The notes beneath the pieces are model-generated. The model was not told the origin of the DNA. It searched no databases and saw nothing but the letters and a program-made list of their open reading frames with translations. Source: an uncultured Clostridia bacterium (GTDB taxonomy: Bacteria > Bacillota > Clostridia > Christensenellales > Aristaeellaceae). From it: 40,015 bases of DNA. Shown here one piece after another: positions 16,848 to 22,624 of this stretch. How positions within the stretch are numbered: position 1 is the stretch's first letter; each line of letters starts with the position of its first letter. The position numbers and the translations under genes were made by a program. Location: the NCBI GenBank assembly GCA_934647305.1, contig CAKUFI010000020.1, forward strand, positions 1-40,015. Direction: 5' to 3'.

Positions 16848-17015
16848 TCTCCTTTTTATTCAGTCATCTTGTACTTAGGCTTGCTTTTCACGAACATTCC
16901 ATTGCCTTCTCTGGGCCGCGCATTCGGTCCCTCACTCCCCCGGTTCGCTTCATGTCATTCGCTCCCTTCAACCGTTTTTACGATGGCGCAACTCGAGCGC
17001 CCTGTCCGTCTGCAT
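16848..17015 (-). other. metQ 5' untranslated region
   Basis: Sequence between attenuator and metQ. It contains no ORF with a convincing ribosome binding site, apart from the AAGGAG used by metQ, and no recognisable S-box or T-box core. A dyad-poor stretch rich in GGGAG/CCGGGG was the only texture seen. Confidence 0.5.
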
Positions 17016-17052
17016 ACAAAAAGCGGAGGTCAGCCATGCGCTGTCCTCCGCT
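17016..17052 (-). terminator. Attenuator terminator between Met/Cys leader and metQ
   Basis: On the minus strand AGCGGAGG pairs with CCTCCGCT and, after one A-A mismatch, CAGC pairs with GCTG around a 5-nt loop; TTTTT follows. It lies 22 nt after the leader stop codon and about 175 nt before metQ, the place expected of an attenuator. Confidence 0.85.
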
Positions 17053-17074
17053 ATCTATGTAAGGGAGCCCGGAT

Positions 17075-17167
17075 TTACTTGTTCCGGCGGCAGACGCATG
17101 GGAAATCAGAGTACATGCACATGCACATACCCATGCTCATCGCCATCATCACGTTCTTGCGGCTCAT
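17075..17167 (-). CDS. Met/Cys-codon leader peptide (30 aa) of the metQNI operon
   Basis: A 30-residue ORF, MSRKNVMMAMSMGMCMCMYS followed by DFPCVCRRNK: eight Met and four Cys, with ATG and TGC codons alternating at residues 14-18. AGAGGAGG lies 8 nt before the ATG, a very strong site. A perfect consensus promoter precedes it and an intrinsic terminator follows the stop by 22 nt. Codon content matches the methionine transporter downstream, the pattern of amino-acid-specific leader peptides such as those of trp and his operons. The Cys codons suggest that it reads both sulfur amino acids. The peptide probably has no function beyond being translated. Confidence 0.88.
   Translation of the reverse strand: MSRKNVMMAMSMGMCMCMYSDFPCVCRRNK
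17094..17118 (-). promoter_or_regulatory. Alternative pairing segments in the Met/Cys leader
   Basis: GCATG within the Met/Cys run (17118-17114) can pair with CATGC (17100-17096). When freed, CCATGCGT (17101-17094) can pair over 8 bp (one G-U) with GCGCATGG (17041-17034) in the terminator 5' arm and loop. Stalling on the Met/Cys codons would therefore favour antitermination. Confidence 0.55.
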
Positions 17168-17201
17168 GACGTCTGCCTCCTCTCTGTCGGTTGATGGGCT
17201 T

Positions 17202-17230
17202 ATTATACGCCTCACAGACCAGCATGTCAA
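17202..17230 (-). promoter_or_regulatory. Consensus sigma-A promoter of the metQNI operon
   Basis: Minus-strand TTGACA (17225-17230), 17-nt spacer ending GAGGCG, TATAAT (17202-17207). The spacer end and -10 (AGGCGTATAAT) match the divergent Cys-leader promoter at 17362-17390. Confidence 0.92.
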
Positions 17231-17361
17231 TAGGTTTTTGCAAGTTTTCCGATTCTTAATTTCCGATCGTTTTTTGGCAGTTTCTGTTTTTCGTTCCATA
17301 TTATACCGTATCATGCCGCATACCCTCCGGAAAAAACTTTTTGAAAATGCGAAAAAAGGGG
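17231..17361. other. AT-rich spacer between two divergent consensus promoters
   Basis: 131 bases between the -35 boxes of the metQNI and cysteine-binding-protein promoters, visibly more AT-rich than the surroundings. No ORF with a ribosome binding site and no clear long dyad were seen; UP-element-like A/T tracts lie on both sides. Confidence 0.5.
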
Positions 17362-17390
17362 TTGACAAGGCGGACTTTCAGGCGTATAAT
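17362..17390 (+). promoter_or_regulatory. Consensus sigma-A promoter of the cysteine-binding-protein unit
   Basis: TTGACA (17362-17367), 17-nt spacer, TATAAT (17385-17390): a perfect consensus, divergent from the metQNI promoter. Confidence 0.92.
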
Positions 17391-17432
17391 CCAGTCATCC
17401 ACTAGGAAATCACCTGCAAGGAGGCGAGCGTC

Positions 17433-17504
17433 ATGCTTCATTTTTCTCTGTTCGCGCAGTGTCCCTGTTGTTCCCGGCGCTCGTTCCGCGCAGGGTCTGT
17501 TTGA
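17433..17504 (+). CDS. Cys-codon leader peptide (23 aa) upstream of the CjaA-like gene
   Basis: A 23-residue ORF, MLHFSLFAQCPCCSRRSF then RAGSV. Three Cys codons occur within four positions (TGT CCC TGT TGT, 17460-17471). AGGAGG lies 8 nt before ATG, the promoter is about 45 nt upstream, and an intrinsic terminator follows at 17533. Inside the ORF, GCGCTCGTTCCGC (17477-17489) can pair at 12 of 13 positions (two G-U) with the terminator 5' arm (17536-17548), and CCCTG/CAGGG (17463-17467 with 17491-17495) forms the competing leader hairpin. Function as a tRNA-Cys-responsive leader is inferred from this architecture and from the cysteine-type binding protein downstream. Confidence 0.85.
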   Translation: MLHFSLFAQCPCCSRRSFRAGSV

Positions 17505-17532
17505 CGTAGAATCATACGTTCAGGCAGCGCAG

Positions 17533-17571
17533 CAGGCGGGATGAGCACACACGCTCGTCCCGCTGTTTTTT
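17533..17571 (+). terminator. Attenuator terminator before the CjaA-like gene
   Basis: A 13-bp stem with one bulged G and one G-U pair around an ACACAC loop, followed by TTTTTT. It lies 28 nt after the leader stop and about 280 nt before the binding-protein gene. Confidence 0.88.
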
Positions 17572-17597
17572 ACCCGCATTTGAAAGGAGGTAGCCCC

Positions 17598-17720
17598 ATG
17601 AGCCGACGCGAACGCCCGATGCGGGCGACCGACGCCTGTCGAGAGGGAACGTTGGGAAGACGTTCGCGAGGCTGCCTTTTTAAAAAGGCACCTCTCGAGC
17701 TCTCCCGGAAAATACTCTGA
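17598..17720 (+). CDS. Possible second small ORF fused to a family-A repeat (40 aa)
   Basis: ATG at 17598 has an excellent AAAGGAGG site 7 nt upstream, between the attenuator and the binding-protein gene. The frame runs MSRRERPMRATDACREGTLG and then enters the family-A element (CLFKKAPLELSRKIL) before stopping. The strong start suggests a real translated ORF, perhaps a second leader or the head of a gene cut by the repeat. No similarity is recognised. Confidence 0.4.
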   Translation: MSRRERPMRATDACREGTLGRRSRGCLFKKAPLELSRKIL

Positions 17721-17766
17721 TCCGCATGACACACAGGTCGTAAAAACGTGATTCTCCGAATATCGT
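17638..17766 (+). repeat. Family-A element, copy upstream of the CjaA-like gene
   Basis: CGAGAGG, an insertion, then GGCTGCCTTTTTAAAAAGGCACCTCTCGAGCTC (about 17669-17702), CTCTCCCGGAAAATACT, TGATCCGCATGACACA, and finally TTCTCCGAATATCG. Module order is the same as at 13651. Confidence 0.75.
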
Positions 17767-17852
17767 GCAGCATGTAAACACAAAGCAGCGTCATCTGTGC
17801 CTGAAACTTAAGACGCTCAGATAATCAAATGCTTAGAAAGAAGGATACGATC

Positions 17853-18686
17853 ATGCGTAAGTTTATGAAGGTTCTCTCCCTGTTTCTCGCTTTTGTCTTC
17901 CTGTTCTCCACCGCCGCCCTGGCCGACTCGACCGCCCGCACGCTGGATGAGATCAAGGACAGCGGCAAGCTGGTCGTCGGCGTGTTCTCCGACAAGAAGC
18001 CCTTCGGCTATGTGGACGAAAACGGCGACTATCAGGGCTACGACGTATACTTTGCCCGCCGCCTGGCCGAGGATCTGGGCGTGGATCTGGAGCTGGTGTC
18101 GGTGGACGCGCCCAACCGCGTCGAGTACCTGACCAGCGCCAAGGTGGACGTCATCCTGGCCAACTTCACCGTCACTCCCGAGCGCGCCGAGGTGGTCGAC
18201 TTCGCGCTGCCCTACATGAAGGTGGCGCTGGGCGTGGTCTCTCCCGACAGCGCGCTGATCACCGACGTGAAGGACCTGGAGGGCAAGACGCTGATCGTCA
18301 GCAAGGGCACGACCGCCGAGACTTACTTCACCGAAAACCACCCCGAGGTGACTCTGCTCAAGTTCGACACCTATACCGAGGCCTTCAACGCCCTGCTCGA
18401 CGGCCGCGGAGACGCGCTGTCCACCGACAACACCGAGGTGCTGGCCTGGGCGCTCGAGAACCCCGGCTTCACCGTCGGCATCGAGTCTCTGGGCAGCCTG
18501 GACACCATCGCCCCCGCCGTGCAGAAGGGCAACGACACCGTGAAGGCCTTCATCGACGAGGAAATCGTCAAGCTGGCCGAGGAAAAGTTCTTCCATGCCG
18601 ATTTTGACGCGACCCTGAAGGAGGTTTACGGCGAGGCCGTCGATCCCGACAACCTGGTCGTCGAGGGCGGCGTCGTGGAAGAATAA
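17853..18686 (+). CDS. CjaA-like cysteine-binding protein (ABC transporter SBP)
   Basis: A 277-residue family-3 solute-binding protein. Residues 1-24 are a signal peptide (MRKFMKVLSLFLAFVFLFST, AALA). Then come GKLVVGVFSDKKPFGYVDEN, GYDVYFARRLAEDLGVDLEL, NRVEYLTSAKVDVILANFTV, TPERAEVVDFALPYMKVALG and KGTTAETYF. These closely follow the cysteine receptor CjaA (Cj0982) of Campylobacter as I remember it, so cysteine is the likely ligand. There is no lipobox. ATG 17853 has AGAAGGA 8 nt upstream; the ATG at 17829 has none. No permease or ATPase adjoins it. The permease/ATPase operon at 5999-8080 lacks a binding protein and has the same leader type, so they probably work together. Confidence 0.9.
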   Translation: MRKFMKVLSLFLAFVFLFSTAALADSTARTLDEIKDSGKLVVGVFSDKKPFGYVDENGDYQGYDVYFARRLAEDLGVDLELVSVDAPNRVEYLTSAKVDVILANFTVTPERAEVVDFALPYMKVALGVVSPDSALITDVKDLEGKTLIVSKGTTAETYFTENHPEVTLLKFDTYTEAFNALLDGRGDALSTDNTEVLAWALENPGFTVGIESLGSLDTIAPAVQKGNDTVKAFIDEEIVKLAEEKFFHADFDATLKEVYGEAVDPDNLVVEGGVVEE

Positions 18687-18701
18687 CCGTCCAATCCTCA
18701 G

Positions 18702-18737
18702 GCAGTCTCCGGGGCATAGCTCCGGGGGCTGCTTTTT
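18702..18737 (+). terminator. Terminator after the CjaA-like gene
   Basis: An 11-bp or longer stem (GCAGTCTCCGG with CCGGGGGCTGC, G-U pairs allowed) followed by TTTTT, 15 nt after the stop codon. Confidence 0.85.
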
Positions 18738-18805
18738 CCGTTCCAGGAAAGGGCGCGGTCCGTTCAAAAATCTTGCGAAGGTCAAATATGAACAGATTAT
18801 GAACA

Positions 18806-18832
18806 TTAGCACTCGCCGCTTGACAGTGCTAA
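18806..18832. promoter_or_regulatory. CIRCE operator (HrcA site)
   Basis: TTAGCACTC-N9-CAGTGCTAA differs from the CIRCE consensus TTAGCACTC-N9-GAGTGCTAA at one base. It overlaps the -35 of the hsp20 promoter, the standard place for HrcA repression of heat-shock genes. Confidence 0.92.
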
Positions 18833-18847
18833 CAAGCCGAGTATAAT
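18820..18847 (+). promoter_or_regulatory. Sigma-A promoter of hsp20
   Basis: TTGACA (18820-18825), 16-nt spacer, TATAAT (18842-18847). The -35 lies inside the CIRCE operator. Confidence 0.88.
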
Positions 18848-18933
18848 ATAAGCTGTACCAAGAAAGAGGGGCAAGCAAAGAGCGAGCCCCCCGGTAAGGT
18901 ATGAATGGCATATGCGAAAGGAAGTTATGACTT

Positions 18934-19377
18934 ATGCTGCCTATGATGTTCAGTGAAAACCTGTTTGACGATCTGTTCAACGATGCGTTTGAGCGCAATC
19001 TTTGGAATACGAATAAGGCCCTGTACGGCAAGAAGGCCGCGAACCTGATGAAGACCGACGTGCACGAAACCGAGGACAGCTACGAGCTGGCCATCGACCT
19101 GCCCGGCTTCAAGAAGGATGAGATCGGCATCGAGCTGAAGGACGGTTACCTGACGATCAGCGCCTCCAAGTCGCTGGAGAAGGATGAAACCGACAAGAAG
19201 CAGCGCCGCCTGATCCGCCAGGAGCGTTATGTGGGCTCCAACCAGCGCACCTTCTACGTGGGCGATGTGAAGCCCGAGGACGTGAAGTGCAAGTACGAAT
19301 CGGGCGTGCTGACGCTCGAGTTCCCGAAGGCCGACGTGAAGAAGGTCGAAGGCCCGCACACCATCGCGATCGAGTAA
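18934..19377 (+). CDS. Hsp20/alpha-crystallin small heat-shock protein
   Basis: A 147-residue ATP-independent holdase chaperone. A short N-terminal arm (MLPMMFSENLFDDLFNDAFE) leads to the alpha-crystallin domain (about 40-140), with SYELAIDLPGFKKDEIGIEL, GYLTISASK, RQERYVGSNQRTFYVGDV and the terminal GVLTLEFPK motif (the usual A-x-x-x-n-G-v-L form). AAAGGAAG lies 9-10 nt before ATG. Control by HrcA is indicated by the CIRCE operator. It ends 30 bases before the repeat cluster and has no terminator of its own, other than the AAATCAGCCGC hairpin with T-run at 19619-19655. Confidence 0.95.
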   Translation: MLPMMFSENLFDDLFNDAFERNLWNTNKALYGKKAANLMKTDVHETEDSYELAIDLPGFKKDEIGIELKDGYLTISASKSLEKDETDKKQRRLIRQERYVGSNQRTFYVGDVKPEDVKCKYESGVLTLEFPKADVKKVEGPHTIAIE

Positions 19378-19408
19378 TCCAAGCATAAAGAGAGGCAGTC
19401 CAAAGCAA

Positions 19409-19546
19409 GTCGGCAGTGCCGACTGACAACTGCTTCTGCCGGGCAGTGCCCGGTTCCACATGCTGCCGCCGGGCAGTGCCCGGTTCCACCTGCTGCCGCC
19501 GGTTCTATCACGAATTCGGGAACCATAGCTTCAAGTTCCCGAATTC
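19409..19546 (-). repeat. Family-B two-hairpin element with duplicated second module
   Basis: On the minus strand: hairpin 1 GAATTCGGGAAC/GTTCCCGAATTC with loop TTGAAGCTATG, linker with GGCGGCAGCAGGTGG, hairpin 2 CCGGGCACTGCCCGG. The linker plus hairpin 2 is then repeated, followed by a GTCGGCACTGCCGAC dyad (19409-19423). Confidence 0.8.
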
Positions 19547-19578
19547 TTCGGTTTTCCGAAATTCTCCGGAAAACTCCT

Positions 19579-19655
19579 GTCGGCGCTGCCGACTTCTGCT
19601 TCCGCCGAATAGCACACGAAATCAGCCGCCATCAATCAGAGCGGCTGATTTTTTC
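19579..19655 (-). repeat. Family-B element with AAATCAGCCGC stem
   Basis: On the minus strand: hairpin 1 AAATCAGCCGC/GCGGCTGATTT (loop TCTGATTGATG), a linker with GGCGGAAGCAG, and hairpin 2 GTCGGC-AGC-GCCGAC. On the plus strand the first hairpin is followed by TTTTTT and may also terminate hsp20 transcription. Confidence 0.8.
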
Positions 19656-19766
19656 GTAAATGGACCCCACCGCCCGCTTCGCGGTCGCCTTCCCTTTCAG
19701 GGGAGGCATGGGCACGCCGCCTGGGCTCTCCCGAAAGGGGAGCTGTCGCCGAAGGCGACTGAGGGG
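19656..19766. other. Gene-free spacer inside the repeat cluster
   Basis: Contains CCCTTTCAGGGGAGGCATGG and CTCTCCCGAAAGGGGAGCTGTCGCC-type sequence, recalling family-A modules, and GTCGCCGAAGGCGAC dyad symmetry. No ORF with a ribosome binding site. Confidence 0.5.
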
Positions 19767-19843
19767 GTCGGCTGTGCCGACAGCCACTTGCTGCCGCCGG
19801 ACGGAACACAAAATCAGCCGCCATAGATTGAAGCGGCTGATTT
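19767..19843 (-). repeat. Family-B element with AAATCAGCCGC stem, second copy
   Basis: On the minus strand: hairpin 1 AAATCAGCCGC/GCGGCTGATTT (loop TTCAATCTATG), linker TGTGTTCCGTCCGGCGGCAG continuing CAAGTGG, hairpin 2 GTCGGC-ACA-GCCGAC. Confidence 0.82.
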
Positions 19844-19918
19844 CTTCATACATGAACCCTTGTCCGCATCTTCGGGGCCAGAGCAGACATTGTCTCCGAG
19901 TCTTCCGACCACGAAGAC

Positions 19919-20043
19919 CCCGGGAGCTTTAATCTATGGCTCCCGGGTTCGTGTGCTATCCGGCGGCAGCAGATGGCTGTCGGCCCTGCCGACCCGACCG
20001 GCAGCATGTGGAGCCGGGCACTGCCTGAGTTGGCAATGCCAAC
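19919..20043 (+). repeat. Family-B element with CCCGGGAGC stem
   Basis: Hairpin 1 CCCGGGAGC/GCTCCCGGG with loop TTTAATCTATG, a linker with CTATCCGGCGGCAGCAG, hairpin 2 GTCGGC-CCT-GCCGAC (ends 19993). A further GGCAGCATGTGGAGCCGGGC module and a GTTGGC-AAT-GCCAAC hairpin follow. Confidence 0.8.
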
Positions 20044-20078
20044 CTGTGATTTCCAGAGAATTCTGGAAATCCGAAGAA

Positions 20079-20153
20079 CCCGGGAGCTTTAATCTATGGC
20101 TCCCGGGTTCGTGTTCTATCCGGCGGCAGCATGTGCGTACAGGCTCAGCCTGT
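20079..20153 (+). repeat. Family-B element with CCCGGGAGC stem overlapping the AAC(3) stop codon
   Basis: Hairpin 1 is identical to the copy at 19919 with the same loop; the linker has CTATCCGGCGGCAGCATGTG; hairpin 2 is ACAGGCTCAGCCTGT (20139-20153). The stop codon of the acetyltransferase (20145-20147) falls inside hairpin 2. Confidence 0.82.
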
Positions 20154-20909
20154 GGAAAGCGGGGTCGCGTCGTCGAACAGGTGAACGTTGCCCAGCAGCC
20201 AGCCCGTGGTGATCTCGGCCATGCCCACCGCGTCGCCCAGCACGCACTTCGCGTCGCCCAGCCTGCCGTACCGGATCGCGCCGCCCTCAAGGAATGCCGG
20301 CTCCATCTTATCATAGAACCGGGACGGACGGCTGCCGTTGTGGCGGTACTGCGGGATGCGATACCTGGTGCCGTCGGGCGCGACGGTGAAGTATTCCTCC
20401 GGCTGCGGATTCAGGCGGTTGGGGATGTGGTTCCACTCCTCCACCCCGTGTAGGAAGGTGTTGCTGGTCAGGCGGCAGCCCAGGAACAGTATGCTCGCGC
20501 CCCGGTCGTACAGCTTGCCCCAGCAGCCGCGGCGCGCGCAGGGCGTGCGGGCATATTCCTCGCCGGAGACGTACTCCTCCGCCTCCCGCCCCAGCGCCGC
20601 CACCGAATGGGTGGGGTGCAGCGACCGCACCACGCCCGGCCGCTTCCTGAACAGCTCGGGCAGTATGCCCACGCAGCTGGGCTCGCGCAGCACGTCGAAC
20701 ACGTTGCGCTCGTCCTTGACGGTCGCCCAGGTGTGCGTCGGCAGCACCAGCAGTCCGTCCTTCATATATTCGGAGAGCGCGTCCAGCACGGCGTCCGCGC
20801 CGCCCTCGACCGGGCCGATGGCCTTCATCGAGGAATGCACCAGCAGCGTGCCTCTGGGGTCGATGTTCATTTCCTTCAGACCGCGCATCAGGTCGTCCTT
20901 CGTATACAT
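20145..20909 (-). CDS. AAC(3)-family N-acetyltransferase
   Basis: A 254-residue acetyl-CoA-dependent acetyltransferase of the AAC(3)/YokD family, related to aminoglycoside 3-N-acetyltransferases. Motifs are GTLLVHSSMKAIG near the N-terminus, LLVLPTHTWAT, GILPELFRKRPGVVRSLHPT then HSVAALG (the conserved RSxHPxxSxxAxG), and GASILFLGCRLTSNTFLHGVE. ATG 20909 has AAAGGAG 8 nt upstream; the GTG at 20930 has nothing. Many chromosomal members do not confer resistance, so an antibiotic substrate should not be assumed. It follows the M32 gene after 17 nt and may be co-transcribed. The last codons lie in a family-B hairpin. Confidence 0.9.
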   Translation of the reverse strand: MYTKDDLMRGLKEMNIDPRGTLLVHSSMKAIGPVEGGADAVLDALSEYMKDGLLVLPTHTWATVKDERNVFDVLREPSCVGILPELFRKRPGVVRSLHPTHSVAALGREAEEYVSGEEYARTPCARRGCWGKLYDRGASILFLGCRLTSNTFLHGVEEWNHIPNRLNPQPEEYFTVAPDGTRYRIPQYRHNGSRPSRFYDKMEPAFLEGGAIRYGRLGDAKCVLGDAVGMAEITTGWLLGNVHLFDDATPLSTG

Positions 20910-20926
20910 GGCTTTTTCTCCTTTGC

Positions 20927-22423
20927 TCACAGCGAATACAGCTTCGTGTACTTTTCGGTCAGGTAGCGCACGTAGTACGCGGGGTCAAACGGCTCGCCCA
21001 GCGCCCTTTCCAGCAGCTCGGCGGGCTTGTACAGGCATCCGAACTTCCAGATGTGCTCCTCGAGCCAGGCGTTCACCGGCGCAAGGTCGCCCTTTTCCAG
21101 GCACGCGTCCACGTCCACGGTCTCCTTCATCTTCGCCAGCAGCTGCGCGCCGTAGGCCGAGCCCAGCGCGTAGCTCGGGAAGTACCCCAGCGCGCCGGAG
21201 GACCAGTGGCTGTCCTGCAAAACGCCGCGCCGGTCGTCGGGCACGTCCACGCCCAGGTATTCCTTATACAGCGCGTTCCAGGCCGCGGGCAGCTCCTTCA
21301 CCGCCAGCTCGCCCGAGAACAGCTTCTTTTCCAGCTCGTAGCGAATCAGTATGTGCATCCCGTAGGTCAGCTCATCGGCCTGCGTTCTGATCAGCGAGGG
21401 ACGGCTGACGTTGAACGCGCGGTAAAACGCCTCGTCGGTCACGCCCGAGAGCTGCGGGAACAGCTCGCGCAGGACGGGCGCGGCCTGCCTGACAAACCCG
21501 AAGCTGCGGCCCAGAATGTTCTCGTAGAAGCGCGACTGGCTCTCGTGTATGCCCATCGACACGCCGGTGCCCAGGCAGGTGTAGGCCAGCTCGTCCGCCA
21601 CATGCAGCTCGTAGAGCGCATGGCCGCCCTCGTGAATCACGCTGAACATCGAATCGGAAAAGTCGTCCGGATGATAGTGCGTGGTGATGCGCACGTCGTA
21701 CTTGGTGAAGTTGGTGGTGAAGGGGTGCTCGGTCTCGCCGATGCCGCAGTGGGCGCGGTCGATGCCGATCAGGCTCATCAGCCGGTCGGACAGCGCGCGC
21801 TGCCTGTCGATCGGGAAGTCTCCGTGCAGGCAGGAGTCGTCCAGCTGCTGCGCCGCCTTGACCCTCTCAATCAGCGGCACCAGCTCGCGTCGCAGCGTGC
21901 CAAAGAACTTCTCGCAGGTCTCGCGGGTCAGTCCGTCCTCATACTTGTCCAGCCAGAAGTCGTACGCGTCCTTTTCCGGCGCGACATAGCCTGCGTACCT
22001 CTTCATCGTCGCCACCACCCGCTCCAGGTACGGCGCGAACATCGCAAAGTCGCTCTTTTCCTTCGCGTCGTGCCACACGTCCTCCGACTCGGACATCAGC
22101 TTCTGCATCGCCACGTATTCGTCGATGGGCACCCTGCGCAGCTCCTCGATGTCCTTTCGCATGACCTCGACCACGCGCCGGTTCACCTCGTCCAGCTCGT
22201 CCCTGCGCTCCTGCAGGAAGTCCAGCAGCGCCGCCGTTTCCTCGCCGGTCTGCAGGCGGTAGGTCTCCTCGCTCAGTATGCCCAGCGACTCGGCGCGGTT
22301 CTTCGCGCTGCCCTTGGGCGCGGTGGTCGCGCCGTCATAGTAGATCAGGCCGCTGGCGTGGTTGTAGGCGGCCAGCTTCCTCTGCAGTGCACACAGCTTC
22401 TCGATGGCTTCGTTCAGGTTCAT
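20927..22423 (-). CDS. M32-family metallocarboxypeptidase
   Basis: A 498-residue thermostable carboxypeptidase 1 (Taq carboxypeptidase) family enzyme of the usual length, probably cytosolic, removing C-terminal residues from peptides. The zinc motif is HEGGH (in VIHEGGHALYELHV); the family motifs HESQSRFYEN, DEVNRRV and GALGYFPSYALGSAYGAQLL are present. GGAGG 8 nt before ATG supports the start. It has its own promoter and probably drives the AAC(3) gene behind it. Confidence 0.96.
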   Translation of the reverse strand: MNLNEAIEKLCALQRKLAAYNHASGLIYYDGATTAPKGSAKNRAESLGILSEETYRLQTGEETAALLDFLQERRDELDEVNRRVVEVMRKDIEELRRVPIDEYVAMQKLMSESEDVWHDAKEKSDFAMFAPYLERVVATMKRYAGYVAPEKDAYDFWLDKYEDGLTRETCEKFFGTLRRELVPLIERVKAAQQLDDSCLHGDFPIDRQRALSDRLMSLIGIDRAHCGIGETEHPFTTNFTKYDVRITTHYHPDDFSDSMFSVIHEGGHALYELHVADELAYTCLGTGVSMGIHESQSRFYENILGRSFGFVRQAAPVLRELFPQLSGVTDEAFYRAFNVSRPSLIRTQADELTYGMHILIRYELEKKLFSGELAVKELPAAWNALYKEYLGVDVPDDRRGVLQDSHWSSGALGYFPSYALGSAYGAQLLAKMKETVDVDACLEKGDLAPVNAWLEEHIWKFGCLYKPAELLERALGEPFDPAYYVRYLTEKYTKLYSL

Positions 22424-22453
22424 ACTCGTATCCTCCGGCAGTCGTTTTCCTCC

Positions 22454-22482
22454 ATTATAGCACCTTTCGCGCGGCGGCTCAA
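22454..22482 (-). promoter_or_regulatory. Sigma-A promoter for the M32 peptidase gene
   Basis: Minus-strand TTGAGC (22477-22482), 17-nt spacer, TATAAT (22454-22459), 30 nt before the start codon. Confidence 0.75.
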
Positions 22483-22539
22483 GACGAACTTTCCGAGACG
22501 CTCGTGTAGTTTTCTTGTAAATGTTTTCTTGGCAGTATA

Positions 22540-22568
22540 TTGACTTTTGTTACATAAAATGGTATACT
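22540..22568 (+). promoter_or_regulatory. Sigma-A promoter for the duplicated secreted protein
   Basis: TTGACT (22540-22545), 17-nt spacer, TATACT (22563-22568), divergent from the M32 promoter. Confidence 0.75.
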
Positions 22569-22624
22569 GACCTCAGAGAGGCGGCCTGCCCCCTCACTTC
22601 AAAAAAAAGAAAGGCGGTATCTTC

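Noticed and set aside
16848..17015. S-box (SAM riboswitch) or T-box upstream of metQ
   Set aside because: No conserved S-box core and no T-box sequence (TGGNACCGCG) seen; the leader peptide and terminator explain the region.
19378..20144. A small protein gene or tRNA in the repeat cluster
   Set aside because: Short frames lack ribosome binding sites and cross the hairpins; no tRNA-like cloverleaf or T-loop consensus was found.
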